A stretch of 39,901 nucleotides of DNA, from NCBI GenBank assembly GCA_024642265.1, contig JAHEBL010000011.1:24459-64359 (forward strand), given 5' to 3'. The stretch comes from Haliea sp. Its GTDB lineage: Bacteria; Pseudomonadota; Gammaproteobacteria; Pseudomonadales; Halieaceae. How positions within the stretch are numbered: the stretch's first letter is position 1; each line of letters starts with the position of its first letter. A model generated the notes under the pieces. The model was not told where the DNA came from. It did no database searches and worked only from the letters and a program-made list of their open reading frames with translations. Made by a program: the position numbers and the translations under genes. Positions 1 to 8,259 of this stretch are shown here, one piece after another.

Positions 1-794
1 TTGCGCAGCCAGCCCAGCAAGGTGTCGCAGCTGGGCAGGAACCAGACGTTGCCCATGCGGGCGTAGCGGCCCTGCGGGACCAGGGTGGCGCCCGGGCCGC
101 CTTCGATCACCAGGGTTTCCAGCACCAGCTGGCCGCCGGGCCGGAGGCAGTCGCGCAGTTCCAGCAGGTGGTCCATGGGCGAGCGCCGGTGATACAGCAC
201 GCCCATGGAAAAGACCGTATCGAAGGCCTGCAGTTTTGGGGGCAGTTGCTCAATGCCCACCGGCAACACCCACACCTCGTCCCGTTGCAGGTACTTCTGC
301 AGGGCCCAGTACTGCACCACGAACAGCGGGGTAGGGTCGATGCCGATCACCTCCGCAGCCCCGGCGCCCAGCATCCGCCAGCAGTGGTAGCCGCTGCCGC
401 AGCCCACGTCGAGCACCCGGCGGCCGGTCAGGCCGTCGATGGCATTGGCCAGGCGATCCCACTTCCAGTCGGAGCGCCACTCGGTGTCGATATGTACGCC
501 AAACAGCTCGAAGGGACCCTTGCGCCAGGGGTGCAGTCCCTGCAGCTTGCTGCGCAGCAGGTTTGTTGTGTCGGCGTCAGGTGCCTGGTCGCTGTCGGCT
601 CCCACCCGTGCCTCATCGAGCCGGATACGGCCCGGCGCCACATCGGGGAGCTCCTCCAGTACCTGCAACCAGCGGGCAAGGTCGCCGTAACGCTGCGGGG
701 ACAGTCCCCGGGCAATCTGGCCGGACAGCAGCTGCGCCCAGGCGTCCATGTCTCCGCCCCGCCAGCGGTCGATAAGGGGTTGGTAGTCGATCAC
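1..794 (-). CDS. cmoB: tRNA U34 carboxymethyltransferase CmoB (partial, C-terminus outside window)
   Basis: CmoB transfers the carboxymethyl group of carboxy-SAM to 5-hydroxyuridine at tRNA position 34, giving uridine-5-oxyacetic acid. The frame is open from a GTG at 794 to the window edge, about 264 codons of a family usually near 320. Translation starts MIDYQPLIDRW and shows the class I methyltransferase SAM loop VLDVGCGSGYH, then VIGIDPTP, then FSMGVLYHRRSP and LRPGGQLVLET, all typical of CmoB. The GTG shares four bases (GTGA) with the cmoA stop, so translational coupling is likely and the GTG start is favoured over later codons. The pair cmoA-cmoB is the standard gammaproteobacterial arrangement, and the neighbour makes its cofactor. 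The missing C-terminus is only a window artefact. Confidence 0.95.
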   Translation of the reverse strand, partial: MIDYQPLIDRWRGGDMDAWAQLLSGQIARGLSPQRYGDLARWLQVLEELPDVAPGRIRLDEARVGADSDQAPDADTTNLLRSKLQGLHPWRKGPFELFGVHIDTEWRSDWKWDRLANAIDGLTGRRVLDVGCGSGYHCWRMLGAGAAEVIGIDPTPLFVVQYWALQKYLQRDEVWVLPVGIEQLPPKLQAFDTVFSMGVLYHRRSPMDHLLELRDCLRPGGQLVLETLVIEGGPGATLVPQGRYARMGNVWFLPSCDTLLGWLR

Positions 795-1555
795 TTGAGT
801 GCGATAAGTGAGGCGAAGTTGAAGCACTGGAACCATACATCGCAGCTGCTGAAGCCGGCTTCGGCGATGCGCTTGCGGTGGTGTGCCAGGGTTTCAGGCA
901 GCAGCACGTTCTCGATGGCGTTGCGCTTGCGGGCAATCTCCAGGTCGCTGTAGCCGTTGGCCCGCTTGAACTGGTGGTGCAGGTCTATGTTGAGCTCATC
1001 CAGGTGGGGGTCTTCAAAGGTGACTTTCTCCGACAACACCATGATGCCGCCGGGGAGCAGGCCCCGGTAAATACGCCCCAGCACCTCGTCCCGCTGTTCC
1101 CGGGGAACAAACTGCAGGGTGAAATTGAGTACCACCACGCTGGCGTTGTCGATGGCGATATCCTGCAGGTTGCCGCATACCAGGTCTACCGGCGTGTGAT
1201 GGGTATCGGTATCGATGATGCTGCGGCAGCGATCGAGCATGGCGGCGGAGTTGTCCACGCCGATGATCCGGCAATCGGTTTGGCGGATGTTCTGGCGCAT
1301 GGCCAGGCTCGAGGCGCCAAGTGAACAGCCCAGGTCGTAGAGTTTGCTGCCGGGTTTGGCATAGCGTCCCGCCAGCAGTCCGGTCATGGAGACAATGGTG
1401 GAATAGCCGGGGACCGAGCGTCTGATCATGTCGGGGAATACCCTGGCGACACTCTCGTCGAAACTGAACAGCCCGGTACCCGCCAGCGGGTCGGCGTGAC
1501 CGCCTGCAGCGGGGTTGGCGTAGATGTTGTCGCGGGAATCGGTCACGTCAGTCAC
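791..1555 (-). CDS. cmoA: carboxy-SAM synthase CmoA
   Basis: CmoA converts SAM and prephenate into carboxy-S-adenosyl-L-methionine, the donor used by CmoB. The 254-residue product is close to the E. coli length (about 247). It carries the N-terminal motif FSFDESVARVFPDMIRRSVPGY typical of the family (the stretch from F30), the glycine loop YDLGCSLGASS around residues 73-83, the acidic IGVDNSAAML strand end, and the later VVLNFTLQFVP and GGIMVLSEK blocks. The ATG at 1555 opens a region with no competing start that would keep the conserved N-terminus better. It is the first gene of a leftward two-gene operon and overlaps cmoB by GTGA. About 157 bp separate it from the divergent hydrolase gene, so the promoter must lie there, but I could not pick out convincing -35/-10 boxes. 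Confidence 0.96.
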   Translation of the reverse strand: MTDVTDSRDNIYANPAAGGHADPLAGTGLFSFDESVARVFPDMIRRSVPGYSTIVSMTGLLAGRYAKPGSKLYDLGCSLGASSLAMRQNIRQTDCRIIGVDNSAAMLDRCRSIIDTDTHHTPVDLVCGNLQDIAIDNASVVVLNFTLQFVPREQRDEVLGRIYRGLLPGGIMVLSEKVTFEDPHLDELNIDLHHQFKRANGYSDLEIARKRNAIENVLLPETLAHHRKRIAEAGFSSCDVWFQCFNFASLIALK

Positions 1556-1712
1556 GGAAAACGGTCTTTTCAGGCCACAATGGGCTCGATGTGGATAGGC
1601 AAAGCCGGTAATTTTAGCATGAAATGTTAAACCCGCGGGTGGGGGTTTTTGCTGTATTCATGTGCTGATACTGGCCACAATGGTGGCTGAGGTCTCACAG
1701 GAGGGGCGGCAT

Positions 1713-2546
1713 ATGAGCGCATCACGCTACACCCACATGGGGGACGTGCGCCCGCCCCGGCTGCACCACAGTGTCATGGAGTTCGGCCGGGTCGTTCTTG
1801 AGATGGGCAGCAGCGCCATGCTGGCCCCCGTGTTGAACAGGCTGCCCCGCGGTGACGGCCACACCATCATGACCGTCCCGGGTTTTATGGGTGCAGACGG
1901 TTCAACCGCCACCCTGCGGAAATTCCTGAAAAAACGCGGCTACAACGCCATTCCCTGGGGCCTGGGTCGCAATGCCAGTGCAGTGCGCCCGGCCAGCCTG
2001 GACGAATTCCTGGCTCATCGCCGACGTACCGAGGACCAGATCGCGACCAGGATCGAGGCAGAATACCTGGCCAGTGGGCGCAAGGTCAGCCTCATAGGCT
2101 GGAGCCTGGGGGGCTTGTATTCGGTGGCCCTGGCGCATCGCTTTCCCCAGTGGATTCGCCAGGTCATCACCCTGGGCACACCCTACGGTGATCCCCGTGG
2201 TACTTCTATCTACAACCTGATGGGGCGCGCCTACGACAACAAGGTGGCGGTTGATGAGGCTTCCCTGGCCCGCTGGGTAGACTATACCTACAGCGATGGT
2301 GAGTTACGGGTGCCGGTACTGGCTTTGTACAGCGAATCGGACGGTATTGTCGGGGCTGGCATCGCAAGGTGCGAGGGTGACCCGCGTTACGTGACCAACA
2401 TGGCGGTTATGGCCAGTCACGTGGGGTTTCCCTTCAACCCGCTGGTGTTTGCCGTTATCGCCAACCACCTGGTGGAGCCGCACGAGCGCTGGGCGCTGTG
2501 CACGAGTGATTACATCAGGCCCTTCGTTCGACTTGCCGATGCCTGA
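1713..2546 (+). CDS. alpha/beta hydrolase (serine hydrolase/lipase-like)
   Basis: This is a 277-residue alpha/beta-hydrolase-fold protein of unknown substrate. The nucleophile elbow is GWSLGG with Ser131. Upstream TVPGFMGADGS would form the oxyanion region, downstream LYSESDGIVG would supply the acid (Asp), and ASHVGFPFNP probably the catalytic His. There is no signal peptide or membrane segment, so a cytoplasmic enzyme is expected. The frame could open at a GTG at 1662, but the ATG at 1713 is preceded by AGGAGGGG at about the right distance, and I chose it on that basis. It is a single gene, divergent from cmoA. Esterase, lipase or polyhydroxyalkanoate-related activity are all possible, and nothing in the context decides between them. 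Confidence 0.88.
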   Translation: MSASRYTHMGDVRPPRLHHSVMEFGRVVLEMGSSAMLAPVLNRLPRGDGHTIMTVPGFMGADGSTATLRKFLKKRGYNAIPWGLGRNASAVRPASLDEFLAHRRRTEDQIATRIEAEYLASGRKVSLIGWSLGGLYSVALAHRFPQWIRQVITLGTPYGDPRGTSIYNLMGRAYDNKVAVDEASLARWVDYTYSDGELRVPVLALYSESDGIVGAGIARCEGDPRYVTNMAVMASHVGFPFNPLVFAVIANHLVEPHERWALCTSDYIRPFVRLADA

Positions 2547-2547
2547 G

Positions 2548-2567
2548 CGCAGCTAGTTGGCGCTGCG
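2548..2567. terminator. possible hairpin between convergent stops
   Basis: CGCAGC at 2548-2553 pairs with GCTGCG at 2562-2567 around an 8-base loop, right at the 3' ends of the hydrolase gene and the small convergent frame. There is no clear T tract, so a factor-independent terminator is only weakly supported. Confidence 0.25.
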
Positions 2568-2735
2568 AATCAGTTGGGCGTCCTCGCTACGGATCTTGCG
2601 GCGGGTGAGTGGCCGGAGGCGGGCGAACTGTTGATGAGTTTCCGCTGTCTCGGTTGACAGGGTCTGTTCCCGGGAAAACTTGATACTCCCCAGGAATTCC
2701 ACCAGGCTGGGTCTGCCATCGTTCTGCTTGGTCAT
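2553..2735 (-). CDS. small hypothetical protein (60 aa)
   Basis: This is a short frame convergent with the hydrolase gene and ending six bases from it. The product begins MTKQNDGRPSLVEFLGSIKF and is hydrophilic, Arg/Glu/Thr-rich, with no membrane segment or recognisable motif. Its composition looks more protein-like than the overlapping frames on either strand. The only ribosome-site candidate is a weak GAG about seven bases before the ATG. I do not recognise a family. It may be a genuine small protein or chance coding. Confidence 0.4.
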   Translation of the reverse strand: MTKQNDGRPSLVEFLGSIKFSREQTLSTETAETHQQFARLRPLTRRKIRSEDAQLIRSAN

Positions 2736-2838
2736 GGGTTACTCGATTGCTAAGTGGTCGATACCGGTTCAAGTGTATGACCCTTGGACCCCTTTTGGGC
2801 GTGAAAAGTGCCCTCTGATTCTGTGTAAAAAGTCTGGT

Positions 2839-3417
2839 TTAGTCCGCCGCGCCCGCCAGTGTGTCTGTCAGCCGTGGCAGCAGTGCGGCCAGCTCCGGTT
2901 TGTTCGCGGCCAGTTCCGCCAGGGTCAGCCCCTCCAGTTCATGGGGAAAAACCAGCCATTTGTCAGTCGTGTGCAGGAAATAATGCGGGTCGCGTCCGCT
3001 GCGGTTATTGCCCGGCTTGAAATAGGGCGTCGCGATCCGGATAGCCGGCGTGTTCGGACCGCAGGCATGTTGCAGATCGGCGGTGACCTGCTGCAGTGAC
3101 AGGCCGGTGTCGTACACATCATCCACCAGCAGCAGGGCATCATCCCGGCCGAGTCGACGGGTCAGGTAATCCAGTCCATCCACCTGCACCGCATTGTCGC
3201 GCTGCCCTATGCCGGTGTAGGAGCGGGTGCGTATCGCCGTGTGGTCCGCCCCGACCCCGAGTACCTGCAGCAGCTCGTGTACCGCTATACCCACCGGCGT
3301 ACCGCCACGCCACACGCCGACAATGCAGGTTGGTCGGAAGCCGCTTTCAAATACCTGCCAGGCCAGTGCGAACGCATCGGCGAGCAGCTGTTGCGGGGTG
3401 ATGTATTGCTTGTCCAT
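2839..3417 (-). CDS. phosphoribosyltransferase (hypoxanthine/xanthine PRT-like)
   Basis: This is a type I phosphoribosyltransferase of 192 residues, presumably salvaging a purine base with PRPP. The PRPP-binding motif LLLVDDVYDTG lies at residues 96-105, with the two acidic residues and the DTG loop intact. An upstream VGVWRGGTPVG loop (residues 33-43) resembles the PPi-binding segment. The C-terminal part (WLVFPHELEG) is like that of the short, soluble COG2236-type enzymes rather than classical Hpt. The frame opens earlier, at 3462, but the extra residues look like leader, and the ATG at 3417 follows an AGGG-type site. The gene is divergent from pepD with 114 bp between starts. The exact base specificity cannot be read from the sequence. 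Confidence 0.85.
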   Translation of the reverse strand: MDKQYITPQQLLADAFALAWQVFESGFRPTCIVGVWRGGTPVGIAVHELLQVLGVGADHTAIRTRSYTGIGQRDNAVQVDGLDYLTRRLGRDDALLLVDDVYDTGLSLQQVTADLQHACGPNTPAIRIATPYFKPGNNRSGRDPHYFLHTTDKWLVFPHELEGLTLAELAANKPELAALLPRLTDTLAGAAD

Positions 3418-3499
3418 GCAGTCGCCCTGGTGTGAGTTGTGAAGGCGGGTGCAGGTTATCACAGGGCACCCCTGGTAGTGGTCGTGTCACCCGCTCGGG

Positions 3500-3505
3500 T
3501 ATAAT
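3500..3505 (+). promoter_or_regulatory. -10 element of a likely pepD promoter
   Basis: A perfect TATAAT sits 27 bases before the pepD start in the PRT/pepD divergent gap. This would place transcription start near 3512 and give a short leader containing the ribosome site. The -35 region (around 3477-3482) is a poor match, so the assignment rests on the -10 box and its position. Confidence 0.5.
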
Positions 3506-3531
3506 CCCGCTTCTATTCGAGGAGCCTCATT

Positions 3532-4974
3532 TTGAAACCTGCAGATTACCCGGTTGATCCCGCCCAGCTGTGGGAGCATTTCTACCAGATCAGCCGTATA
3601 CCCCGGCCTTCGAAGCAGGAAGGGGCGGTGCGCCAGTACGTGATCGACCTGGCGGAGCAGGGCGGCCACAGCTGGCGTACGGATGATATCGGCAACCTGC
3701 TGGTGTCGGTGGCAGCTACGACTGGCAGGGCGGACAGGCCGACTGTGATGGTCCAGAACCACCTGGACATGGTGACGGTAAAAACCGCGGATAAGGACCA
3801 CGACTTCACCTGCCAGCCGCTGAGCCTTCAGGTAGTCGACGGTTTCGTGATGGCGGACCGCACCACCCTGGGTGCGGACAACGGGGTGGGTTGCGCGGCG
3901 GCACTTGCGCTGATGACTGACCATGAGGTCGCACACCCACCGCTCGAGCTGTTGTTCACCGTGGACGAGGAGACCGGGCTGGGAGGTGCACTCAATCTCG
4001 ATCCCGCGCTGCTGGGCGGCAAGCTGATGCTTAACCTGGATACCGAGGATTGGCATGAGCTTTACATAGGCTGCGCAGGGGCCGGCGGCTGGCAGATGCA
4101 CCGCTCCTTCGACACGGTTGCGCTGGCTGCAAACACCGAGCAGTGGCAGCTGTCGCTGCAGGGCCTGGCGGGAGGACACTCGGGCATCCAGATTCACGAG
4201 CAGCTGGGCAATGCGATCAAGCTGCTGGGCCAGTGCCTGGCGGAGGTGAGCGGCGTGCAGCTGGCGCACTTCGACGCCGGGCTGGCGCACAATATCATTC
4301 CGCGTGAGGGCGTACTGCGTTTCAGCTGCCCGGCCGGTGGCGGCAAGCAGTTGCAGGGCAGCCTGCAGGAGTTGCAGGCCCAGTGGCTGGGGTACCTGCC
4401 CGCTGCGGACGCCGCGCTGGAACTCACTCTGCAACCGGCCGACATCGGGCGGGTGCTGACGACAGCGGACACCCGTGTGCTGCTCGACCTGATCGCGCTT
4501 TTCCCCCATGGTGCCCAGGCCTACAACCTGGTGCAGCCGGCGGAACTGGTCGACCTCAGCATCAACTTCGCCCGCCTCAGTCTGGCGCAGGGCGAGCTGA
4601 TGGTGGAGTCCAGTTTCCGGTTTTTCAACGAGACCCAGAGCCTGCCGCTGCAGCAACAGGTACTGGGACTGGCGCGGGTGTTTGGCCTGACGGTGACTGA
4701 TTCGGTGGCCTACCCCGGCTGGCAGCCCGACTTCGACAGCCCCCTGCTGGCCCGGGCCTCGGCCCTCCATGAGCGCCTGTTTGGACTGCGCCCCGCGGTG
4801 AAAGCGATCCATGCCGGCCTGGAGTGTGGAATACTCAAGGGCAAGAAGCCCGATATGGATATCCTGTCCTTCGGACCCACGATCCGGGGTGCGCATTCCC
4901 CGACCGAGCGACTGCAGATCGACACTGTGGCGCCTTTCTGGCAGTTCCTGACAGCGTTGCTGGCGGAGCTGTAA
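3532..4974 (+). CDS. pepD: aminoacyl-histidine dipeptidase PepD (peptidase M20)
   Basis: PepD is a cytosolic di-zinc dipeptidase cleaving Xaa-His and other dipeptides, including carnosine-like substrates. The 480-residue length matches E. coli PepD (485). Metal and catalytic residues of the M20 family are visible: NHLDM (His77, Asp79), LGADNGVG (bridging Asp116), TVDEETGLGG (general base Glu146 with Glu147), NLDTED (Asp170) and the C-terminal GAHSPTERL (His). The lid domain is present between them. Translation appears to start at TTG (3532), because AGGAG at 3520-3524 is seven bases upstream and the first codons (KPADYP) lead straight into the conserved N-terminus. The gene has its own -10 box and is followed after 59 bp by an aminotransferase on the same strand. 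Confidence 0.95.
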   Translation: MKPADYPVDPAQLWEHFYQISRIPRPSKQEGAVRQYVIDLAEQGGHSWRTDDIGNLLVSVAATTGRADRPTVMVQNHLDMVTVKTADKDHDFTCQPLSLQVVDGFVMADRTTLGADNGVGCAAALALMTDHEVAHPPLELLFTVDEETGLGGALNLDPALLGGKLMLNLDTEDWHELYIGCAGAGGWQMHRSFDTVALAANTEQWQLSLQGLAGGHSGIQIHEQLGNAIKLLGQCLAEVSGVQLAHFDAGLAHNIIPREGVLRFSCPAGGGKQLQGSLQELQAQWLGYLPAADAALELTLQPADIGRVLTTADTRVLLDLIALFPHGAQAYNLVQPAELVDLSINFARLSLAQGELMVESSFRFFNETQSLPLQQQVLGLARVFGLTVTDSVAYPGWQPDFDSPLLARASALHERLFGLRPAVKAIHAGLECGILKGKKPDMDILSFGPTIRGAHSPTERLQIDTVAPFWQFLTALLAEL

Positions 4975-5033
4975 CTTTTGGACATGCGGCGCCCCGGCGA
5001 ATGTGATCGCGGCTGCCGGAAGGAGCAATAGCT

Positions 5034-6221
5034 ATGCTGGAAAAACTGGAACGTCTGCCGGCCGATACCATCCTCGGCCTCGCCGCCGCCTGCCGCGCAG
5101 ACCCTAATCCCGACCGGGTTGACCTGACCATAGGCATCTACATGGACGAACAGGGTGTGTGCCCGGTATTCGGCGCTGTGCGGGAGGCGCAGCGGGCACT
5201 GGTGGCAGAGGAGGTCACCAAGGCCTACATGCCCCCGGCCGGTGACGAGGCTTTCAACCTGGGTATGCAGCGCCTGGTGCTGGGCGCGGACAGCCCTGTG
5301 CTGCGGGACAGGCGGGTCGGCAGCGTGCAGGCACCCGGCGGCTGCGGCGCGCTGCGCATCGGCGCCGAGATTATCCGGGCGGCCGCTCCCGACGCGCGGG
5401 TCTGGGTGAGCGACCCCACCTGGCCGGTCCATTTTCCGCTGCTGGGCAGCGTGGGCCTCAGCTTCGAGACCTACCGCTACTACGACCCGGCCAGCCACGG
5501 CGTGGATTTTGACGCCATGGCGCAGGACCTGAAGAAGGCGGTTGCGGGGGATGTTGTGCTTTTACACGGCTGTTGCCACAACCCCTGTGGTGCCGATCTC
5601 TCGCTGGAGCAGTGGGGTGTTATCGCGGCGATGGCGGAGCGCCAGGGCTTTACCCCTTTCATAGATATCGCCTACCAGGGCCTGGGCGATGGACTCGAGC
5701 AGGACGCGGCCGGTCTGCGCCTGATGGCGGACAGGCTGCCCGAGCTGATTATTGCCGCCTCCTGTTCGAAGAATATGGGTCTCTACCGGGAGAGAACGGG
5801 AGCTGCATTGTTCATTTGCCGCGATGAAGCCAATGCCCAGGCACTGGTCAGCCAGGCGCTGGTCGCGGCGCGGCGGATCTATTCAATGCCCCCGGCCCAC
5901 GGCGCCCTGCTGGCGGGCAGGGTACTGTCCAGTGAGACGCTGGCGGTGTCCTGGCGCACCGAGCTCGAAGCCATGTGCCAGCGGATCAACGGTTTGCGCA
6001 GCGGGCTGCGACAGAAACTGGAGAAAAAAAGCGGGCGGGATTTTGGTTTTATCGAACGGGAAAAGGGTATGTTTTCCTTCCTTGGCCTGAGCCCGGAGCA
6101 GGCGTTGCGGCTGCGCCGGGAGTACAGCGTGTATATGCTCGACTCCTCCCGGATCAATGTGGCCGGCGTCAATGCCGGCAATATCGACTACCTGGCCGAC
6201 GCGGTTACCGCGGTGCTTTAA
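5034..6221 (+). CDS. aspartate/aromatic amino acid aminotransferase (class I, PLP)
   Basis: This 395-residue enzyme belongs to the AspC/TyrB subgroup of fold-type I aminotransferases, which exchange the amino group of aspartate or aromatic amino acids with 2-oxoglutarate. Expected active-site features are present: GCGALRIG phosphate region (residues 103-110), the PLP-stacking SDPTWP (Trp130), HNPCG (Asn183), DIAYQGLG (Asp211, Tyr214) and the Schiff-base lysine in CSKNMGLYRERTG (Lys246). A C-terminal SRINVAG supplies the carboxylate-binding Arg. AAGGAG lies about nine bases before the ATG at 5034. Substrate preference between aspartate and aromatic amino acids cannot be settled by eye. The stop codon overlaps the convergent uup stop in the palindrome TTAA. 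Confidence 0.92.
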   Translation: MLEKLERLPADTILGLAAACRADPNPDRVDLTIGIYMDEQGVCPVFGAVREAQRALVAEEVTKAYMPPAGDEAFNLGMQRLVLGADSPVLRDRRVGSVQAPGGCGALRIGAEIIRAAAPDARVWVSDPTWPVHFPLLGSVGLSFETYRYYDPASHGVDFDAMAQDLKKAVAGDVVLLHGCCHNPCGADLSLEQWGVIAAMAERQGFTPFIDIAYQGLGDGLEQDAAGLRLMADRLPELIIAASCSKNMGLYRERTGAALFICRDEANAQALVSQALVAARRIYSMPPAHGALLAGRVLSSETLAVSWRTELEAMCQRINGLRSGLRQKLEKKSGRDFGFIEREKGMFSFLGLSPEQALRLRREYSVYMLDSSRINVAGVNAGNIDYLADAVTAVL

Positions 6222-8113
6222 CCGTCGAGTTCGGCCCAGCGCTCGAAGGCGGCTTCCATCTCTTCCTGAACCGCGGCCAGGCGGGCGATAACGTCCTGCA
6301 CCTGGCTGTGTTCCCGCTGGTAGAAGTCCGGCCCGGCCATGGCCTGCTCCAGCTCCTGCTGGCGCTGCTCCAGTGACTCGATCAGGGCGGGCATCGCCTC
6401 GAGTTCCCGCTGGTCCTTGTAGGACAACTTCTTTTTTTTCTGCACTTCAGCCGCCGGCTTTGCAGGGGCAGGGATTGCCGTGGGCGCCTGGGGTTGTTCG
6501 CTTTCCTGGGCGCCGCTGCTTTCCACCAGGCGTCCCCCACGCCTGAGCCAGTCGCTGTAGCCGCCGGCGTGTTCGCTTACCACGCCGTTTCCTTCCACCA
6601 CCAGCAGGCTGGTAACCACGTTGTCCATGAATTCGCGATCGTGGCTGACCAGCAATACGGTGCCGTCAAAGCCGAGCAGGATCTCTTCCAGCAGTTCGAG
6701 AGTTTCGATATCCAGGTCGTTGGTGGGTTCGTCCAGCACCAGCAGGTTGGCGGGTTTGCTGAACAGCCTGGCCAGCACGGCCCGGTTCTGCTCGCCACCG
6801 GAGAGGGCTTTCACCGGCGTCCTTACGCGCTCGGGGCTGAACAGGAAATCCCCGAGATAGGAGATGGCATGGCGTCGCTTGCCATTGATTTCGATGAATT
6901 CCTGCCCGCCGCAGACATTGTCTATCAGGTTTTTTTCAGGGTCGAGCTTGCCGCGCAACTGGTCGGAGTAGGCGACCTCAAGCTTGCTGCCGCGCTTGAC
7001 CACGCCGCTATCGGGTTGCAGTTCCCCCAGCAGTATCTTTACGAGGGTGGATTTGCCCGCGCCGTTGGCGCCGACGATACCGATGCGGTCGCCGCGCTGC
7101 ACGATAGTGGAGAAGTCGCGGATGATGGTGCGCCCGCCGAAGGCCTGGCTGACATGCTGCAGCTCAACCACGATCTTGCCCGACTGGCCGGCATCCTCCA
7201 CCGCAAAATCCGCCTTGCCCTGGCGTTCCCGGCGCCGGGAACGCTCGTTGCGCATGGCCTCCAGTGCCCGTACCCGCCCCTCGTTGCGGGTGCGGCGGGC
7301 CTTGATGCCCTGGCGGATCCAGACTTCTTCCTGTGCCAGTTTTTTGTCGAACAGTTCGTTGGCGCGCTCTTCCGCCAGCAACTGCTGTTCCCGGTGTTGC
7401 AGGAAACCGCGGTAGTCGCCGCGCCACACCGTGAGGTGGCCCCGGTCCAGCTCGGCAATGCTGTTGGCCACGTTTTGCAGGAAGCGCCGGTCGTGGGTGA
7501 TCAGGATCAGCGAACCGCGAAAACTGCGCAGCTGCTCTTCCAGCCAGTTGATAGCGGGAATGTCCAGGTGGTTGGTGGGCTCATCCAGCAGCAGGATATC
7601 GGGATCTCCCACCAGTGCCTGGCCGAGGGCAACCCGGCGGCGCCAGCCACCGGACAATTCGCCCATGCGGCTGTCGGCTGGCAGTTGCAGTTGGCTGATG
7701 ATGGTTTCTACCCGCTGTTGCAGTGTCCAGCCGTCCACGTCCTCCAGCTGCTGTTGCACCCGCGCGAGGGCGTCCAGATCGGTGCCCGCGGTGTCGTGCA
7801 CGAGTCGGTGGTACTCGGCGACGAGCTCGCCCGCCCGGGACAGACCGGCGGCGACCACGTCAAAGACCGTCAGTTCATCAGCTTCCGGCAGGGTCTGCTC
7901 CAGGCGTGCCAGCTTCACACCCGGGCGCAACCAGCGCTCGCCGCTGTCCGGGGTCAGCTCGCCGGCGAGAATCTTCAACAGGGTAGTCTTGCCAGTCCCG
8001 TTGCGTCCGAGCAGGCCCAGCTTGTCGCCCCGGCTGATGACCAGGTCTACCTCGTCCATGAGCACCTGTGTGCCGAAGTGCAGGCTGGCCTTGTCTAATC
8101 GCAGTAGTGGCAT
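6218..8113 (-). CDS. uup: ABC-F family ATPase Uup
   Basis: Uup is a soluble ABC-F ATPase with two nucleotide-binding domains and no membrane part. Members act on ribosomes or branched DNA, and loss of E. coli Uup raises precise transposon excision. The 631-residue product (E. coli 635) has Walker A GRNGTGKT (residues 36-43) and GANGAGKS, signatures LSGGW and LSGGEQ, Walker B LLLDEPTNHLD and LVLDEPTNDLD, and the charged ABC-F linker between domains. The C-terminal helical hairpin (KKKKLSYKDQRELE followed by a Glu/Gln-rich coiled coil) is the DNA/RNA-binding Uup tail, which separates it from EttA or YheS. I use the ATG at 8113, where homology begins with PLLRLDKASLHFG, although the frame extends 20 codons further. 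No strong ribosome site is visible. Confidence 0.94.
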   Translation of the reverse strand: MPLLRLDKASLHFGTQVLMDEVDLVISRGDKLGLLGRNGTGKTTLLKILAGELTPDSGERWLRPGVKLARLEQTLPEADELTVFDVVAAGLSRAGELVAEYHRLVHDTAGTDLDALARVQQQLEDVDGWTLQQRVETIISQLQLPADSRMGELSGGWRRRVALGQALVGDPDILLLDEPTNHLDIPAINWLEEQLRSFRGSLILITHDRRFLQNVANSIAELDRGHLTVWRGDYRGFLQHREQQLLAEERANELFDKKLAQEEVWIRQGIKARRTRNEGRVRALEAMRNERSRRRERQGKADFAVEDAGQSGKIVVELQHVSQAFGGRTIIRDFSTIVQRGDRIGIVGANGAGKSTLVKILLGELQPDSGVVKRGSKLEVAYSDQLRGKLDPEKNLIDNVCGGQEFIEINGKRRHAISYLGDFLFSPERVRTPVKALSGGEQNRAVLARLFSKPANLLVLDEPTNDLDIETLELLEEILLGFDGTVLLVSHDREFMDNVVTSLLVVEGNGVVSEHAGGYSDWLRRGGRLVESSGAQESEQPQAPTAIPAPAKPAAEVQKKKKLSYKDQRELEAMPALIESLEQRQQELEQAMAGPDFYQREHSQVQDVIARLAAVQEEMEAAFERWAELDG

Positions 8114-8259
8114 GAGTAGTGACGTTGGTGACGGGGTCGCGCATTCTACGCCAGCCGGGTGGGTGCTGGCCACATTTGCGCAAGCAGGTTAGAGTGTGCC
8201 GGTGGTTATAGCGGGACCCTACGGGGATTGGCGGCAGTACCGATAATGAGAAAAAAGCA

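Noticed and set aside
3487-5028. A 513-codon open frame on the minus strand across pepD
   Set aside because: It is the antisense shadow of pepD, whose metal-binding motifs and ribosome site are clear. Its translation is Gln/His/Arg-rich and low in recognisable motifs, as expected for GC-rich antisense frames.
6494-8098. A 534-codon plus-strand frame inside uup
   Set aside because: It is antisense to an intact ABC-F ATPase with all Walker and signature motifs. No independent motif or ribosome site supports it.
8176-8211. Possible mscK promoter with TTGCGC and TTATAG
   Set aside because: The two boxes are about 24 bases apart, too far for a sigma-70 promoter.
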